A DNA stretch of 64,000 bases from Calendula officinalis (lineage: Eukaryota; Streptophyta; Magnoliopsida; Asterales; Asteraceae): the NCBI GenBank assembly GCA_963853835.1, contig OY970820.1, positions 34,310,873-34,374,872 of the forward strand, read 5' to 3'. This document shows positions 1-12,069 of the stretch, in pieces. Each line of letters begins with the position of its first letter. Within the stretch, counting starts at the first letter, position 1. The notes under the pieces are model-generated. The model did not search any database and was not told where the DNA came from. It worked only from the letters and a program-made list of their open reading frames with translations. The translations under genes and the position numbers were made by a program.

Positions 1-1403
1 CAACTTATACCGGAACCAACAAAAAATCCGATGGACAAAATGCTGATATTGCACATGAGCGTTATAGAATACTTCATATTACTCCTATGATCTGCTATAA
101 CCGGCATGATCTTCCCCGGGAGCCACCTACGATATAGGAAATGATGTGAGGGTCCATTAAGTCTAGGTGAGCAGAATCAAGTATCACGGGATCTTGATTG
201 GGGTGTGATGAGATAAAAATTGAGAGGGGTGATGAAGTTTGGGGTGCAAATCAGCTTATCATTCTATAAATGTGAAAAACAATGTTATACACGATGCATT
301 CAAAACATTGTTGGTTACTTCAAACATATCATGAAGTTTATGAGGGAGGAGTTGAAAATTTAAAAAGAGAGCTTGAGTGAGGAGTGTGTGACAGGGTTAA
401 AGAAAACGAAAAACCCTTACCAAACCGACTAAAAAGCTGGGTAGCCACATTTCTATCAGACTGCATATGTTTCTTTCTGATATTGAAAAAGTCATCATGA
501 ACCCAGTGATGCAATGCACAACCCTCCTAGCTACTCAAGTACTTCTTAAAAAGTTCTTGTTTCATTTTTCACGGAGATTAGCTCATATGCTATCGACATC
601 TCATTTGGAGATTGTTGATATTGAAACAAGAGGACAATTCTATCCTATCCTCGACTTCATTTGTCCACATATTGAGTCTAGTGCTATATCAAACACCATT
701 AGGACACATGTGTATTCCACCAAGCATATCTTTTGTGATATTGCCGGAACATTCATAGTGATACCAAAAAATATTGGTATTCCACGATGATTGAATGGAA
801 ATCCTACCAGTGCTAACATCAAAGCCAACACTGAACGTAGGTCACACAGTTCATGTAACTGTCGTGCTAACAGGCAATCTATGTGATCCTGGGTTACCCT
901 GATACATTCGTGCGAAGATCAGACGACCGTACTCCATTGTTATCAACAACGGTCACTATGTCTGATAGAGGATCTGATGACTGTATTCCAATCTTATCAA
1001 CAACAGTGAATACATCAGATAAGGGATTCTATGACCGTACTCCAACATTATCAACAACGGTCAGAAAATCCAAATCATATCAACATTCCGCACCGCTTCG
1101 ACTTCATCAAACATCAGGAACCAAGGATCGGTAGCAAATCGACAAAAGCCACAACCTCAAGAAAGGACTCCCGCTGCTAACTGCTCTATCTATGGGTCAA
1201 CATTCCGTCGATCTGCATGAAGTCTTCTGGAATACTTTATATTGGTTGAAAAGCCAATTAAAAGTATGTCTGTCACCAATGATCAAAGGCTGATGCTGTT
1301 TTATCAACATAACTGCTCAACGGTTCAAATCTCAGCTTCAACCTTACAAACACAGAAGTCTTCAAAGATATGCAACCTAGACTATTATTACAAAGGGGGA
1401 GAT
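1..1403 (+). mobile_element. degenerate 3' internal region of a copia-type LTR element
   Basis: This stretch leads directly into a polypurine tract (about 1392-1401) and an LTR start at 1404, so it is read as the 3' non-pol part of a retroelement whose 5' half lies outside the window. Two open stretches occur (467-790 and 883-1134), but neither shows a domain I recognise. No reverse transcriptase, integrase or gag motif is visible. The assignment rests on the junction with the LTR rather than on the proteins. Confidence 0.4.
919..1067 (+). repeat. 54-bp tandem repeat, about 2.8 copies, in frame
   Basis: Copies begin at 919, 973 and 1027. Each 54-bp unit keeps an open frame and encodes an 18-residue unit with a conserved LSTTV core, preceded by DRTP or similar and followed by a Ser-Asp-(Arg/Lys)-Gly stretch. 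Copies differ at several bases, so the duplication is not recent. It lies inside the open stretch 883-1134, just upstream of the polypurine tract. Confidence 0.75.
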
Positions 1404-1712
1404 TGTTAGGTACTAAATATGTTGTAATAGTTAGTCTAGGGGGTAAATGGTAACATTGTATAGATGTTAAGTTTTGTTTAGGAAATGGTCCTAACTAACC
1501 AAGGAATTAAGCTATGGTATAAATACCATTGTGTAAGGCTTAATTCATAACTTTTGCCATTAATCAAATTCTCATTTCCAGCAATTGTTCTCTCTACCAT
1601 CTCTCTAACTTTCTCTCTCTAAAACCCTAATCTCCATCATCTCTTTTCTTCCTAAAATCATCATCAACACCAAAGTATGGATTGAATCAGTGTTATTGTG
1701 CTTTTCAATTAC
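1404..1712 (+). repeat. copia-type LTR (3' LTR or remnant)
   Basis: It starts with TGTTAGGTAC directly after a purine tract (AAAGGGGGAG). It contains a TATA-like box (GGTATAAATACC, near 1515-1526) and then a pyrimidine-rich leader with CTCTCTC runs, typical of the R-U5 part of a plant copia LTR. The 3' end is placed near a CA at 1707 or 1712 but cannot be fixed, because no partner LTR is in the window and no target duplication could be matched. Confidence 0.55.
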
Positions 1713-2123
1713 ACGTATAATCCATTAATTTTTTTTTTTATCCATGTCATTACTTTATTCTTAACATTTGTTTTAATCAAGTAGTAGAAACAAATAATAT
1801 GATCAATACCATTTCACTTGTAAAAATATTTTGACATCTAATACCAACATACTTTATACAAGCATATCAATTTATTCAATGTACTTTTTTGTTATCATTA
1901 TGTAATTGTATTTGTATAAACATTTGGAATCACATAGCATTTTCGATCGTGACACAAGTTTAGCGTGTATAGATGACACGAAACTTAATTGCGTGTTTAA
2001 TTTTTATGATGTAAACTTAATTAGGGCATGGTTAAGAAATTTTATACAAGGGCCTATAAATTAATAAGTTTATAAGACCGTGCTATAAAATTTTCCAAAC
2101 ATATCCCTATTTGTCCGTGATAT
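1713..2123. other. AT-rich spacer with nothing recognisable
   Basis: No open frame of useful length, RNA gene or transposon end was seen. It is ordinary AT-rich plant intergenic sequence between the LTR and the MITE. Confidence 0.5.
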
Positions 2124-2126
2124 TAA

Positions 2127-3299
2127 GGGTACGTTTGGTATAGAGAATGAAATTGCAGGGAAATGGTTGCAGAGAATGGAATTGCAGAGAAAGGGAATTA
2201 GTCTGGAGAAAGAGAATTGACTCATCTGTTTGGTAACACAGAGATTTCAACAGAGAATTGCAGCAGATAATCATTTCTCTTGTTTGGTATAACAAAAAAA
2301 ATCAGTAGAAAATTGTATAAACTTTATAATTAGCAAACATATTTTTTCCCCACAACAATCATTATTATAACATACAAAATTTATGGATAACATACATGGC
2401 ATAAAATGCACCTACGACAACCATTCTTTTTCTCTATGGTAATCTTTCCATCTCAACTACACAATCTTCATAAAACAGTCAATTGAAAGTATTTTTCCAA
2501 ATTATTATAAATTACAACATAATACTTGGCCCTATTGATAAATACAGAATTACAACATGTGGCGAAGTGGACAAAGTGTAGTAGAGCTTCATAACCATTA
2601 TAACAAAGTGTAGTATACTTTTGATGGTGAAGTGGATAATTGTTGTAGAATTTCATAATTTTGATGAAATATAAGGGCAATTTTTTAAAAGGAAGATGGA
2701 TGGAATTTAATTGGACAGTCCGTGGAGTTGATCAGTTGACCTTCACTTTCATATTGGTTAAAAATTCAAAATTGATACATAAAACATGTGGCGGACGATT
2801 GTGATACATAAAACATATATATAATCAAAAGGAACCATGTGATACATTAAATATTGAAACATAGATACATAATTGTTGCTGGACGGAATTGCGAGATTAA
2901 CCTGTGTTGCATCAAATAATGTATAATAGAGAGACAGAGAGATAGAGTTCGAGAGACAGATAACGAGATTAACCTGAAAGAAGTGGCGGACGAATTGTTG
3001 CTGGACGGAATTATGGCAGACAATTGACGACGGAATTGCAGTGGACAGCGGACGAAATTGAGGACGAAGGGTTTCGTATAAAGAAAAGAAGAGGGCTTTG
3101 TGGGTTTTGTGATTCTCTACGTGTTTTTATTTAAGTCTCGATAATATCATTCCCTTTTTTCCCCTTATTTAGTAGGGAATTAAAATTAGGGAAAAGGAAA
3201 AGTTTTTTTTCTCCATCTTTCTTTCTCAGTGTAACCAAACAAGAGACTTTACCTTTATTTCCCTTTCTCTCCCTTCAAATCTTTGTACCAAACACACCC
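2127..3299. mobile_element. Harbinger/Tourist-type non-autonomous element (MITE)
   Basis: The left end reads GGGTACGTTTGGTA and the right end, in reverse complement, GGGTGTGTTTGGTAC. Both are flanked by TAA (2124-2126 and 3300-3302), the 3-bp TWA target duplication typical of PIF/Harbinger elements. Similarity between the ends continues inward as purine-rich GAGAATGGAATTG-type blocks. No transposase frame is present, so it must have been moved in trans. A relative with the same ends lies at 49659-50502. Confidence 0.75.
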
Positions 3300-3607
3300 T
3301 AAGATGCATAAAGAATTAACACAATTAAAGACAAAGTGTTTGAAATTCTATATCACAGAATGAACAATTAATCCGGAGGATATTTATCTTTATATTATAT
3401 AAATTTGTAATCGCAGCATAACCTGATTACTTTAATTAATTATATTGTTCAAAAGAAAAGTTTGTATATTAAACTCAAGAACATTCCATCATTTAAAGTA
3501 CTTTACTCGACTTCGAACTTATAATACTCTTCAATTCAAACTTATTTGCAGTCGTTCATATCCGAAAACCCTAAAATCCTTTAATTATCCAACCAATTAA
3601 ACTCGAC
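3300..3607. other. spacer downstream of the DUF7054-type gene
   Basis: AT-rich sequence that would hold the 3' untranslated region of the minus-strand gene ending at 3608. No clear poly(A) signal could be assigned and nothing else was recognised. Confidence 0.4.
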
Positions 3608-4093
3608 TCAATGAGGAGTAACTTTTAATGTAAGTGATTTATTGATAAACCATGACCTCCAGTTGCCGGAGCTCTTGGGCCTCGTCATCTCCGCCACCAC
3701 TGCAGGTTTCTTGCATAACATAAAATTCCTCACTCCAAACGACCCGATCATCTCCCGTGGACTCAGAGCTGCATGCATCGAATACACATGCAATTACATT
3801 TATTATTCTTAAACTATTAAATTAAAATAATAATTAAACAAAGAATATTACGTACCTTCAGTTCCGATGATTGGAGTATAAAGAAAGAAATCACTAAGTT
3901 TAGTTCCCAGAACAGGAAGACGGCCCTCACGAGAGTACAATTTGACGGCGGTCTCAATGACGGAAGCCACCGTCGCCTCTTCATTGACCACAAACCGGAT
4001 CGGTCCGGCGCTTCCGACGACGGTTATCTTAATCAGAATCCGGTTTCCTCCGCCTTTCACGCTCTGATCCCTTTTCTTCTTGAACTGAAACAT
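3608..4093 (-). CDS. small DUF7054-domain protein (At4g22758-like), two exons
   Basis: Exon 1 is 4093-3856 and exon 2 is 3768-3608. The intron (3855-3769) has a GTACG donor and a GCAG acceptor, and the split Ala codon joins the exons in frame to give 132 aa. The protein starts with a basic Lys-rich stretch, then a ubiquitin-like block containing VVGSAGPIRFVVNEE, TVASVI and SREGRLPVLG. Exon 2 supplies GSFGVRNFMLCKKP and a C-terminal W-x(5)-NKSLTLKV tail. This order matches my memory of the plant DUF7054 family, whose biochemical role is unknown. The start is the first Met before the basic stretch. Upstream sequence to about 4320 would be leader. Nothing in it looks broken. Confidence 0.8.
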
Positions 4094-4349
4094 GTTTTGA
4101 TCTCCGGGTAAATAAAAGGGTGGAAGACGACGGTTGTACGTACGGTGGAGTTCAGGGATCGCCGTCGACCAAGCGGTGTCGCCGGAACTCCTGGCAAAAT
4201 CTGAAACGTTGGGAGACCGAACGCGAACAGATCATTAACTGGTTGCTCAAGATTTCTAGCATTAAACAAGGGGATTTTTTTTCTTTTTTGTTCTTCTGTT
4301 GAGAGGAATTAAGTATCGAAATTAAAGGTTGAGGTAGTAATCGTGTGTG

Positions 4350-4357
4350 TATATATA
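4350..4357 (-). promoter_or_regulatory. TATA-like box of the DUF7054-type gene
   Basis: On the minus strand TATATATA is followed by a pyrimidine-containing leader and then the ATG at 4093, about 255 bp downstream. The position suits a plant core promoter with a leader of roughly 225 nt. The assignment is by sequence only. Confidence 0.4.
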
Positions 4358-4450
4358 CGATGGTGGCTTGGGTAGCGACGAAATTGCCGACGTTTTCGTT
4401 ACCACGTTTTATAATTTCCGGTTCTCTCTCTCTCTTAGATGTCACATCCT

Positions 4451-5079
4451 CATAAACTTGGTATATCGTTCTTATTTTTGTTTTTATTTAATTTTTTAAA
4501 TCATATAGTGTTTATCTTAGATTTTATCGAATTATATAATCTTTGTGTATTTTTATGGGATTTCTATGGTTAGGAAACTAAATTATGTTTAAATTATTTG
4601 TACTATATATAATAAAAAAAATAAGAAATAATATTTAGTTCTACAATTTGATCATACTCATAGTCCGACATACTAATACTTGATAACATGATATGTGTAA
4701 TCCACTAAGTCTTTATCTTAATATTATCCTTTTATTTTAATATATGTTTTCATCTAATAAGTAAAACTATAAGTATGACAAAATGATAAAACTAAATATC
4801 ATTACTCTAAAAAATATCAATTTAAAAATCATCAACTCATATAGGTGGTTATGCTTTAAAAGTTTATACTTTAATATTAAAAGTTTCTTATCTACTATTA
4901 TCTCAGAATATTCTTTAGCGTTTTTTTATTTATTAATAAAATAATATTTTTAACTTCTTCATAGATTTGTTTCCCTATTAATTTGATGATTTACGGAGTA
5001 TTTTTCTTAGAAGGTAAACTCAAGCAAGTTTCCCTTTTAATTTGATGATCAACTAAGAAATTGTTTCTTATTTTTCTTA
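4451..5079. other. AT-rich spacer
   Basis: No gene, transposon end or RNA feature was recognised. It runs from the promoter of the DUF7054-type gene to the phosphoglucomutase-like relic. Confidence 0.5.
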
Positions 5080-5220
5080 GAAGGCCCATGGAAGATATAG
5101 GGTTTCACTTGGGCGAAACCCACAAATATCGGGCGGGTCCTTATGTGTGGAGAATTGGCGATATTTGGGTTTGGGTCAGGCTGGTTGTATAACATATTAT
5201 ATGGATCAGCGACTACATCA
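5080..5220 (+). pseudogene. exon-1 fragment of a phosphoglucomutase-like gene copy
   Basis: About 140 bp match the end of exon 1 of the intact gene at 38121-43711 (compare 38465-38605). Shared blocks include TCACTTGGGCGA, ATATCGGGCGGGTC, CGATATT, TTTGGGTC and GGCTGGTTGTATAACATAT. Substitutions and small indels break the reading frame, for example where the intact gene reads GTCGTTGAGTG. The match stops abruptly near 5220. The next homologous segments are intron sequence at 9183 and 17858, so this is one piece of a second gene copy split by insertions. Confidence 0.85.
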
Positions 5221-5221
5221 G

Positions 5222-5389
5222 ATGTATGATTTTGTGGATAGCATACTAATTGTAATCACCAAACCATTTAAATTAAAAGATACATGGTTGATATTTATAT
5301 AAGTTTTTGTTATCGATCACCAAGCTTTTTGTATATTGGAATTATTTTAATTTATGTATGATTTTGTGGATAGCAAACTAATTGTAATT
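5222..5389 (+). repeat. pair of about 35-bp direct repeats
   Basis: The segment at 5222-5256 (beginning ATGTATGATTTTGTGGATAG) recurs at about 5356-5389 with one or two differences. About 100 bp of AT-rich sequence separates the copies. No transposon ends were recognised. It may mark a local duplication that broke the neighbouring gene relic. Confidence 0.5.
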
Positions 5390-7968
5390 TGGCAAATTGA
5401 TTGCTTGATATGTATCTTATAAGGTTTTAGCTAGTTGAGTTCTCTCTTTCTCACTCTTTATATATATACTAGCTTCAAAGCCCGCCCGACTGGGCGGGCA
5501 TGCTTCGAGAGATATTTTGAAAAATAATAAAAATATTGATACCGTTTAAATAACGTCACAAAACACAAACAGGAAATTGAATTTTTTTTTTTTGCAAAAA
5601 GATATATTTTTCTGTTTTACGTGTTTTTATGTACAAATATTGCACTCTCAGGGGTGTAATATTATGTTAAAATGGGCCATTTGTAGGGATTCAAAGCAGT
5701 ATTAAACACCTCCCAATGAAAGTTTGTTTCAGATTTAATAATGGACCATCAAATATTACCATGTAACCTGGCCCAAGCTTTTTAATTGTTTATAAGACCT
5801 CCTATAAACTACACATACTAATCGGCAAATTTACGAAAGAACCGTGTAATGTACCCCCATTTCTATTACACTTATTTTCACGGCTTCACCAAATCATCAG
5901 TTCACCTCGTACTCTAGTGTACGCAATACGACGTCGATGATAAACCATAGACGAAACCCTACACATGTGCTGCACGACGATTTTGAATCCAGCAACCCTT
6001 CGCAGTTCGCTCTTCCTCTCTTCGAGTTGAGCGTTACAGCTGCAAATCGAGTAAGTTACTGTGAATCGATTTTTTTCTACAATCTCCGAATCGATTATCT
6101 ACTGGATAACTTTTTGGTGGCTTTTGTATTCTGCAATAAATTTTAAATTAAAAAGATAAAAAAGTTGAAATTTTTGCAGGGTTCGTGTTATGTACCTTTG
6201 CACACTATAAATAAATTGGAGAATAATAAAGTAGTGTTTCCCCAGATTAATCAGTTTAGAGTTAGTGGATTTATCAAGTTTACATTTAGGGTTAAAGGGA
6301 AACATTTAGGGTTCTTATCCAAAACAGAAAAATATATAATTTGCTATATAAAATTCGGTTAATGAAATTGATGTTAATGAATGATTGCATATAATTTTCA
6401 TTTATATGTTACATAGAATTTCTATGGTGACTTTTTTAGTCAACATTAAAATAAAAGTTTCATATGCAGTTTACCTCACCTGTTATAACTAACGCATATA
6501 AGATACTCATATTAGATACATTACTTTCTATTGCTAAGTTTTGATATCAAAATGACAGTAGTAAATAAATTTTTTGAAACTGTTTACAATAAAAGTCACC
6601 ATAAGGCATATCAATACATAATATATGGCTTAAAAAGTCAACATAATATGATCAGGGTTTGGGGATAATAAGCACTCAAAATTACCAACATATTATAGTA
6701 TAAATAAACAGTTATACATTGAATTAATCTTGACAAACTATTACTTTTTATAAACAATAGAAATTGAGTCTTATAACCAATAGTATACAAAATTATCAAT
6801 GTCTTAAAATCTAAATTAATATAAAATTTAAGGTCGAATATAATAGCAAAAAATTCAATTGGCTTTATCTATCAATCCATTTATAATTGTTTTTATATCT
6901 AAAAATGTTAAAGTGATTTTTTTGATATTTTTTGAATTGTTTTAGCATATCCTTTCGTCTCTAACTGGGCCGATAAGAATAACACTAAAAAAAATTCAAA
7001 AAAATATCATAAAATCACTAAAAATAGTAAAACCTAATATAATCTATATTTAACATTCTTAGAGATTTTTTTTCATTTTATTTTGAATTTTTTTAGCACA
7101 AAAAGTCACAATGTAAAAGCAATTTAAAAAAATGCAATTTAAAATGCAAAAATCAGCTTTACCCTAATTAATAATTAATTTTCACAGTCAACCTAGATAA
7201 ATAGGGTTAAACTTAAAATTTTAACCTTTGATGTAAAATAAGTAACCATTTGGATGGTTAAATGTTTCTTATGAATAGTTGACTGCTTCTAATGTCAAGC
7301 AACATAATTCTGTTTTAAAAGATTCTAAAAAAATTAGGAAAAAACTTTCTAAAAAATTTAAAAACAGGATTCTGTTATATATTTAATGACAGTTAATTAT
7401 AGGGATTCAGTTTGTCACCGTTATTTTGTTCTAAAAATATAATCTTTGGAACTATATTATCAATTATCATCTTCATTTACCAAAATAGTTATAAACCAAT
7501 GAATTTTATTATAATAATTTTATGTTTTGATCTAAAAAATAGTAAAAATACACAAAAATTCATTGAATTAAAAGATACACATATTGGACACTTTGACTTT
7601 TTAAAGTCAAACTGTAATTATGATACTGTTTTTATAAATATAATCCATTCATTGGCTAAAATAAAAATAACACAGAACCGCGTGAGATATATTATAGAAA
7701 AATATTGTATTTAATGTATTGTATTTAATGTTTGACATGGAAACATATATGCTAAAATATGATTAAAAATGAAAACCCTAAAAATATGCTAATGAAGTTT
7801 TCATGTAGGTTTTTTTAATACCTGGTATTTGAAGAGGAGTTTTTGGTGCTGCAAACTTCAGTGTGTCCTGCAAAGTAACACAATATTTGAAGAAGAGTTA
7901 CTCTTTAAATAAGCAGAGTAATTGTTATTATTAAACTGTGTTTTTTAGAAGAAAAAAAACTGAAGTTT

Positions 7969-8041
7969 TCACGCTGAAGTAGACTGTTATAAAACAATCT
8001 AGTGAAGTTTTTAGTCTTTTCACGCTGGAGTAGACTGTTCT
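7969..8041 (+). repeat. repeated TTTTCACGCTGRAGTAGACTGTT segment
   Basis: A 20-odd-base segment beginning TTTTCACGCTG and ending AGTAGACTGTT occurs twice about 50 bp apart inside the candidate Helitron. No function is evident. Confidence 0.5.
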
Positions 8042-8520
8042 TAAATAAACAGAAATTAAAAAAAAACAGCATTGTCTGCAGTTAATTAAGGGAAATTGAA
8101 ATAAAAAAACTGCAGTCAAATTCGAATGAATCGTGTTGTAAATAATTGTTTTTTGATGATGATGATTCGTGCTATGAAAGTGGGAGACATCTATGAAAAT
8201 CATTGTGGAGACGATGTTGACTGCAGTTCACACTGGAGTAAACATGCCAATGAATCTCGAAAAATCAAGGACTGAGTAAAGTTTTACCTGATGATGTTCT
8301 TTGATGCAGGGGATCATATGAGGCTGTTAAATTGTAAGTATGTCGTTCATTCCCTGCATGGTTTATATAGGGGTCAATGGTTAAATACCATATTTTTAAA
8401 AATGGTAAAGATAAGTTAAATCATGGGATTTACGGAATTTTGGTTGAGTAATCAATTGAAAATATTGAATTTATGTTTTGAATATTTACAATTGAAAAAA
8501 ATTCCGTGATTTAAAATTTA

Positions 8521-8625
8521 AAGGAAAGAATCAAAGTCTGTTAATAGCTAATTTGAAGGAAAGAATCAAAGTCTGTTAATAGCTAATTTGAAGGAAAGAA
8601 TCAAAGAATCAAAGGAAAGAATGAA
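8521..8625 (+). repeat. 35-bp tandem repeat near the Helitron 5' end
   Basis: Units start at 8521, 8556 and 8591. Each begins AAGGAAAGAATCAAAG and continues with TCTGTTAATAGC and TAATTTG. The first two are essentially identical and the third is partial. It lies within the candidate Helitron. Confidence 0.75.
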
Positions 8626-8887
8626 AATAGCTAATTTAAAATGTGCATAATTAATTTTGTAATTACGTTTGAAATTACAGGGTGTCGAATGAAAGGATGG
8701 AGATATTTTTGTGCTGGAAATCCGGACTTACCGTAACTGGCTCCAGGTCGCATGTTTTTTTTGTGAGGAATTGATATGAAAACAGTGGACCAATGGGTGA
8801 ATTACACCTGGATTAAACGACGAATCAGAAGCGTGCAAAGTGATGATGTGGCGAATTAAAATCAGGTCTACCTGCATATATAGGGGA

Positions 8888-9041
<154 letters not shown>

Positions 9042-9182
9042 TATTAAATTATTGACTAAATCCGTTGGTAATTTAGCTAAATCCTTAGTAAATTGTGAAT
9101 TATTGACTATTCAAATTACCAACGGCGTTTCTGTTGCTAAATTACCAACGCCTATAACATTTTTGGCTATCAAAATTACCAT

Positions 9183-9209
9183 TTTTGTAAATATTCTTCT
9201 AGAAAAGTA
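9183..9209 (+). pseudogene. intron-1 relic (left part) of the phosphoglucomutase-like gene copy
   Basis: The segment TGTAAATATTCTTCTAGAAA followed by AGTA matches intron 1 of the intact gene near 38708-38730 with one difference. It ends at the TA where the Stowaway MITE inserted. The same intron resumes at 17858, after the MITE and the gypsy element. Confidence 0.8.
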
Positions 9210-9370
9210 TTCCCTCCGTCCCACAAAAAACTTCTCATTTCACCAAAATATTTGTCACACAATAAACTTCCCATTTGAGAAATTGGAGGGACCCACTTAT
9301 AAATTAATATTATTATTTATATTATTTATCATTTTTTAAATGTTTCTCTCACTAACTTTATGTCACTTCT
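9210..9370. mobile_element. Stowaway-type MITE, left part
   Basis: It begins TTCCCTCCGTCCCAC after a TA at 9208-9209. This is the CTCCCTCCGTCCC end of plant Stowaway-like (mariner-derived) MITEs. The element is cut by the gypsy LTR at 9371 and continues after the CTTCT target duplication at 17707-17857, where the inverted end GGGATGAAGAGGG and the second TA are found. Confidence 0.8.
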
Positions 9371-11027
9371 TGTAACACCTCAATTTTCAAAACAACATTT
9401 AAATAACAATTATTCCAAATACATAATATTGTATCGCTGTCAAATACCGGTTTTACAAAAACGAAAAGGTTTCTTGTTCGAGATTATCAGAGTTTACAAA
9501 AACGGTGTTACAAATTATATCTTAACCATAGGATAAGGACTCTAATCATCAACACCGAGCTAATCTCAACAAGACCTCTTCTAAATGGGCCTCCTAGATC
9601 TTCGATCCCGAACCTGAGTACATAGCAAAAACACAAACATAGCATGTGAGACAAAATTGCCTCGTGAGATACATGGGTTTTAGACCCGATAAACAACTAG
9701 TCAAATAATATCATTTAAACTTAAAATAATATTACTAGGTTCGTTTGGGTCACTTCATTACTTTCATCATTTGGCCAATGTCAAGATAATCAGAATGCCT
9801 CCAATCTATCAAGACCATCATATCTGCAGTAACCGGAATGCCTCCAATCTACCGGGATTCATAGGTATTGGGTAATCGGAATGCCTCCAATCTACCACTA
9901 ACCTAAAGGTACCGTAATAACCGGAATGCCTCCAATCTACTACGGCCATAGGGACAACAACATCTTCATCATCACTTTTCTCTTATCATTATGAGCCTAT
10001 AGCTCCATCATTTCTCATTCAATTAATCATTTCATCATCATGTAAGCAATTCGTCATAAATCACATAAATAACTAAATTACTTAAAGACTCGATAAAAAC
10101 ATTTAATCATAAAACATTTACTAACTATGTACTCAGTTTTGAAAGTTCACATGTACTCACCTTAGCCAAGCTTATCCAAATGTTGTGTTCCTTGAACACC
10201 AATATCACTTCTCAAGATTTGAATGCCTCAAATCCTTCAACCAATAACCTATTATCAAACTAATACAATGGTTTGCATCAATCATCAATACTAACTATAT
10301 AATCCATGACTAGTCAACTACTAGCACCATTTTCCCCAAAATTACCAAACCCTAATTCCATAAATCACCATCTTTTCATAGATTCATATTATGATTACAT
10401 TTCCCTTGTTAAAATACCATAGATCTAAGTTATGTTACTTCCATTTAACCATTTATGTACAAATCCATAACTAGGGTTTATGATTCAAGCTTCCCTACTT
10501 GGATCTAAGACTTATAACACAAGAGGGATGAAGATTTACCTTTGATCTTCAAATGTGAGCAAGAATCTCCAAGAACTAGTGTAGATTAAGATCCAATCGA
10601 CACTTTACACTCAAAAATCGCACACACAAGTTGAGAGGAGAAAACTAGGGTTTATGTGTGACATTAATGAAGATATCCCGACTTTAATGCTGTGTCGGGC
10701 AGAGTTCCCGATCGTGACCAGAGTTCGCGTCGCGAACTACTTCACGCACGCATAGTTCGCGATCGTGACCTGGTCGGGAAGTAGTTCACGCCTGATGGTC
10801 AAAATGGCTGGTTCGACTTCGCGATCCGTGAACCAAAGTTCACGGGGTGAACTTCCTGGACAGCTAGGGCTGCACTTTTTGATCTTTGGCTCGACCCGGT
10901 TTCGCCCATAACTTTCTCGTGCGGTGTCCAAACGACACGAAACCAATTCGTACGTTCTTTAAACGATTTATCCTTATTTATCATATTTTTGTACAATTTA
11001 TTTATTTACAAATTTCGGGTCGTTACA
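9371..11027 (-). repeat. Tekay-type gypsy LTR (left copy, solo-like)
   Basis: This 1657-bp LTR (on the plus strand TGTAACACCTC...GGGTCGTTACA) is flanked by perfect CTTCT duplications at 9366-9370 and 11028-11032. It nearly matches the right LTR at 16051-17706, with a few tens of scattered differences by eye. It includes four spaced copies of GGAATGCCTCCAATCTA around 9795-9940 and a palindrome AGTTCGCGTCGCGAACT at 10722-10738. It is separated from the internal region by a 160-bp piece of flanking MITE, so it behaves structurally like a solo LTR. Confidence 0.9.
10722..10738. promoter_or_regulatory. palindrome in the LTR U3
   Basis: AGTTCGCG-T-CGCGAACT is a perfect inverted repeat with a single central base. 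The same 17-mer recurs at 17400-17416. Its variant with central A is at 63972-63988 in a diverged LTR. On the coding (minus) strand it lies about 290 bp into the LTR, within U3. Its conservation across two LTR subfamilies suggests a protein-binding site, which is inference. Confidence 0.5.
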
Positions 11028-11187
11028 CTTCTACTTTTAAATGTGGGCCAACAAAAAATACTCTCTAAACCTAAATTATATTTTAATCAAATTTATTACT
11101 AAAGACCCCAACAGTAACTTATCTCCTAAAAACACGTGACCAAATGAAATAAGAAGTTTTTTATGGGATGAAGAGAGTACTATATTT
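11028..11187. repeat. duplicated right half of the Stowaway MITE
   Basis: This segment (CTTCTACTTTTAAATGTGGG ... GTACTATATTT) duplicates 17707-17867, the sequence that flanks the right LTR. It sits between the left LTR and the gypsy internal region, where host sequence should not be. It joins a 16-bp remnant of LTR end (ATTTCGGGTCGTTACA, 11184-11199) at a short ATTT overlap. Confidence 0.85.
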
Positions 11188-11211
11188 CGGGTCGTTACAA
11201 CTATCTACCCC

Positions 11212-12069
11212 TTAAGGAGATTCCGTCCTCGGAATCTCATCATAGTTCACGAAGTTCGGGTATCTTTTCCGAATCTCGTCCTTGACTTCCCAAGTCAAGT
11301 TCGGTCCAAGTGAATGCTTCCACTTGACCAACACCAATTCAATTTCTTTATTCCGAAGTTTCTTGGTCTTTGTTTCTAGTATCGCTTCAGGTTCTTCAAT
11401 CATTCGATCCGGGGCATCAACCCGCAATTCTTGCAATGGGATTATATTTTCAACTTCACCCACGAACTTCTTCAAATAACTTACATGAAACGTATCGTGA
11501 ACACCTTGAAGTTCGGGTGGAAGTTCTAACTTAAATGCTTGCAAACCGACCCGTTTCAAAATCTTAAACGGGCCAACATACCTTGGGCTCAATTTGCCTT
11601 TCTTTCCAAACCGCATTACGCCTTTCCAAGGCGATACTTTCGACATCACCATGTCTCCAACATTTAAATCATACGGTCTCTTTTTCAAACACGAGTAGCT
11701 CCTTTGTCGATCTTGGGCGATTTTCATATTGGTTTGGATTATTCCAATCTTTTCATTGGTCATCTTCACAATTTCGGGACCCGTGAGTTTCGTCTCTTCC
11801 GCTTCGAGCCAACACGATGGAGTCCTACATTTCCTTCCATACAATGCCTCATAAGGCGGCATTTTAACAGTCGATTGGTAACTATTATTGTAGGAGAACT
11901 CAACTAACGGTAAATGTTCATCCCATTTACCTCCAAAATCTAGCACACACGATCTTAGCATATCTTCAACCGTTTGAATGGTTCTTTCACTTTGACCATC
12001 GGTTTGCGGGTGGTAAGCCGTACTCAACCGCAATTTCGTTCCCAACTCCCCTCTTGCAACGATCTCCAA
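11212..12069 (-). pseudogene. gypsy integrase C-terminal half with chromodomain-like tail
   Basis: The 285-codon stretch begins within the integrase catalytic core. It contains TAYHPQTDGQSERT, with the catalytic Glu in the QSERTIQ context, then EFSYNNSYQ and the GPF/Y-type module (RYVGPFKIL, around residue 165). It ends in a block with EAILETKTKKLRN, VLVKWKHS and TWEV that resembles a degenerate chromodomain. The stretch is separated from the preceding integrase part by a frameshift near 12060-12075. In the lineage this region guides integration into heterochromatin. Confidence 0.85.

Noticed and set aside
5937..6362. Short open frames resembling captured exons in the Helitron
   Set aside because: No domain could be named and the frames are broken. 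Without a database search, gene capture cannot be claimed.
7412..7714. 100-codon open frame inside the candidate Helitron
   Set aside because: Composition follows the AT-rich background, no helicase or Rep motif is present, and no similarity is recognised.
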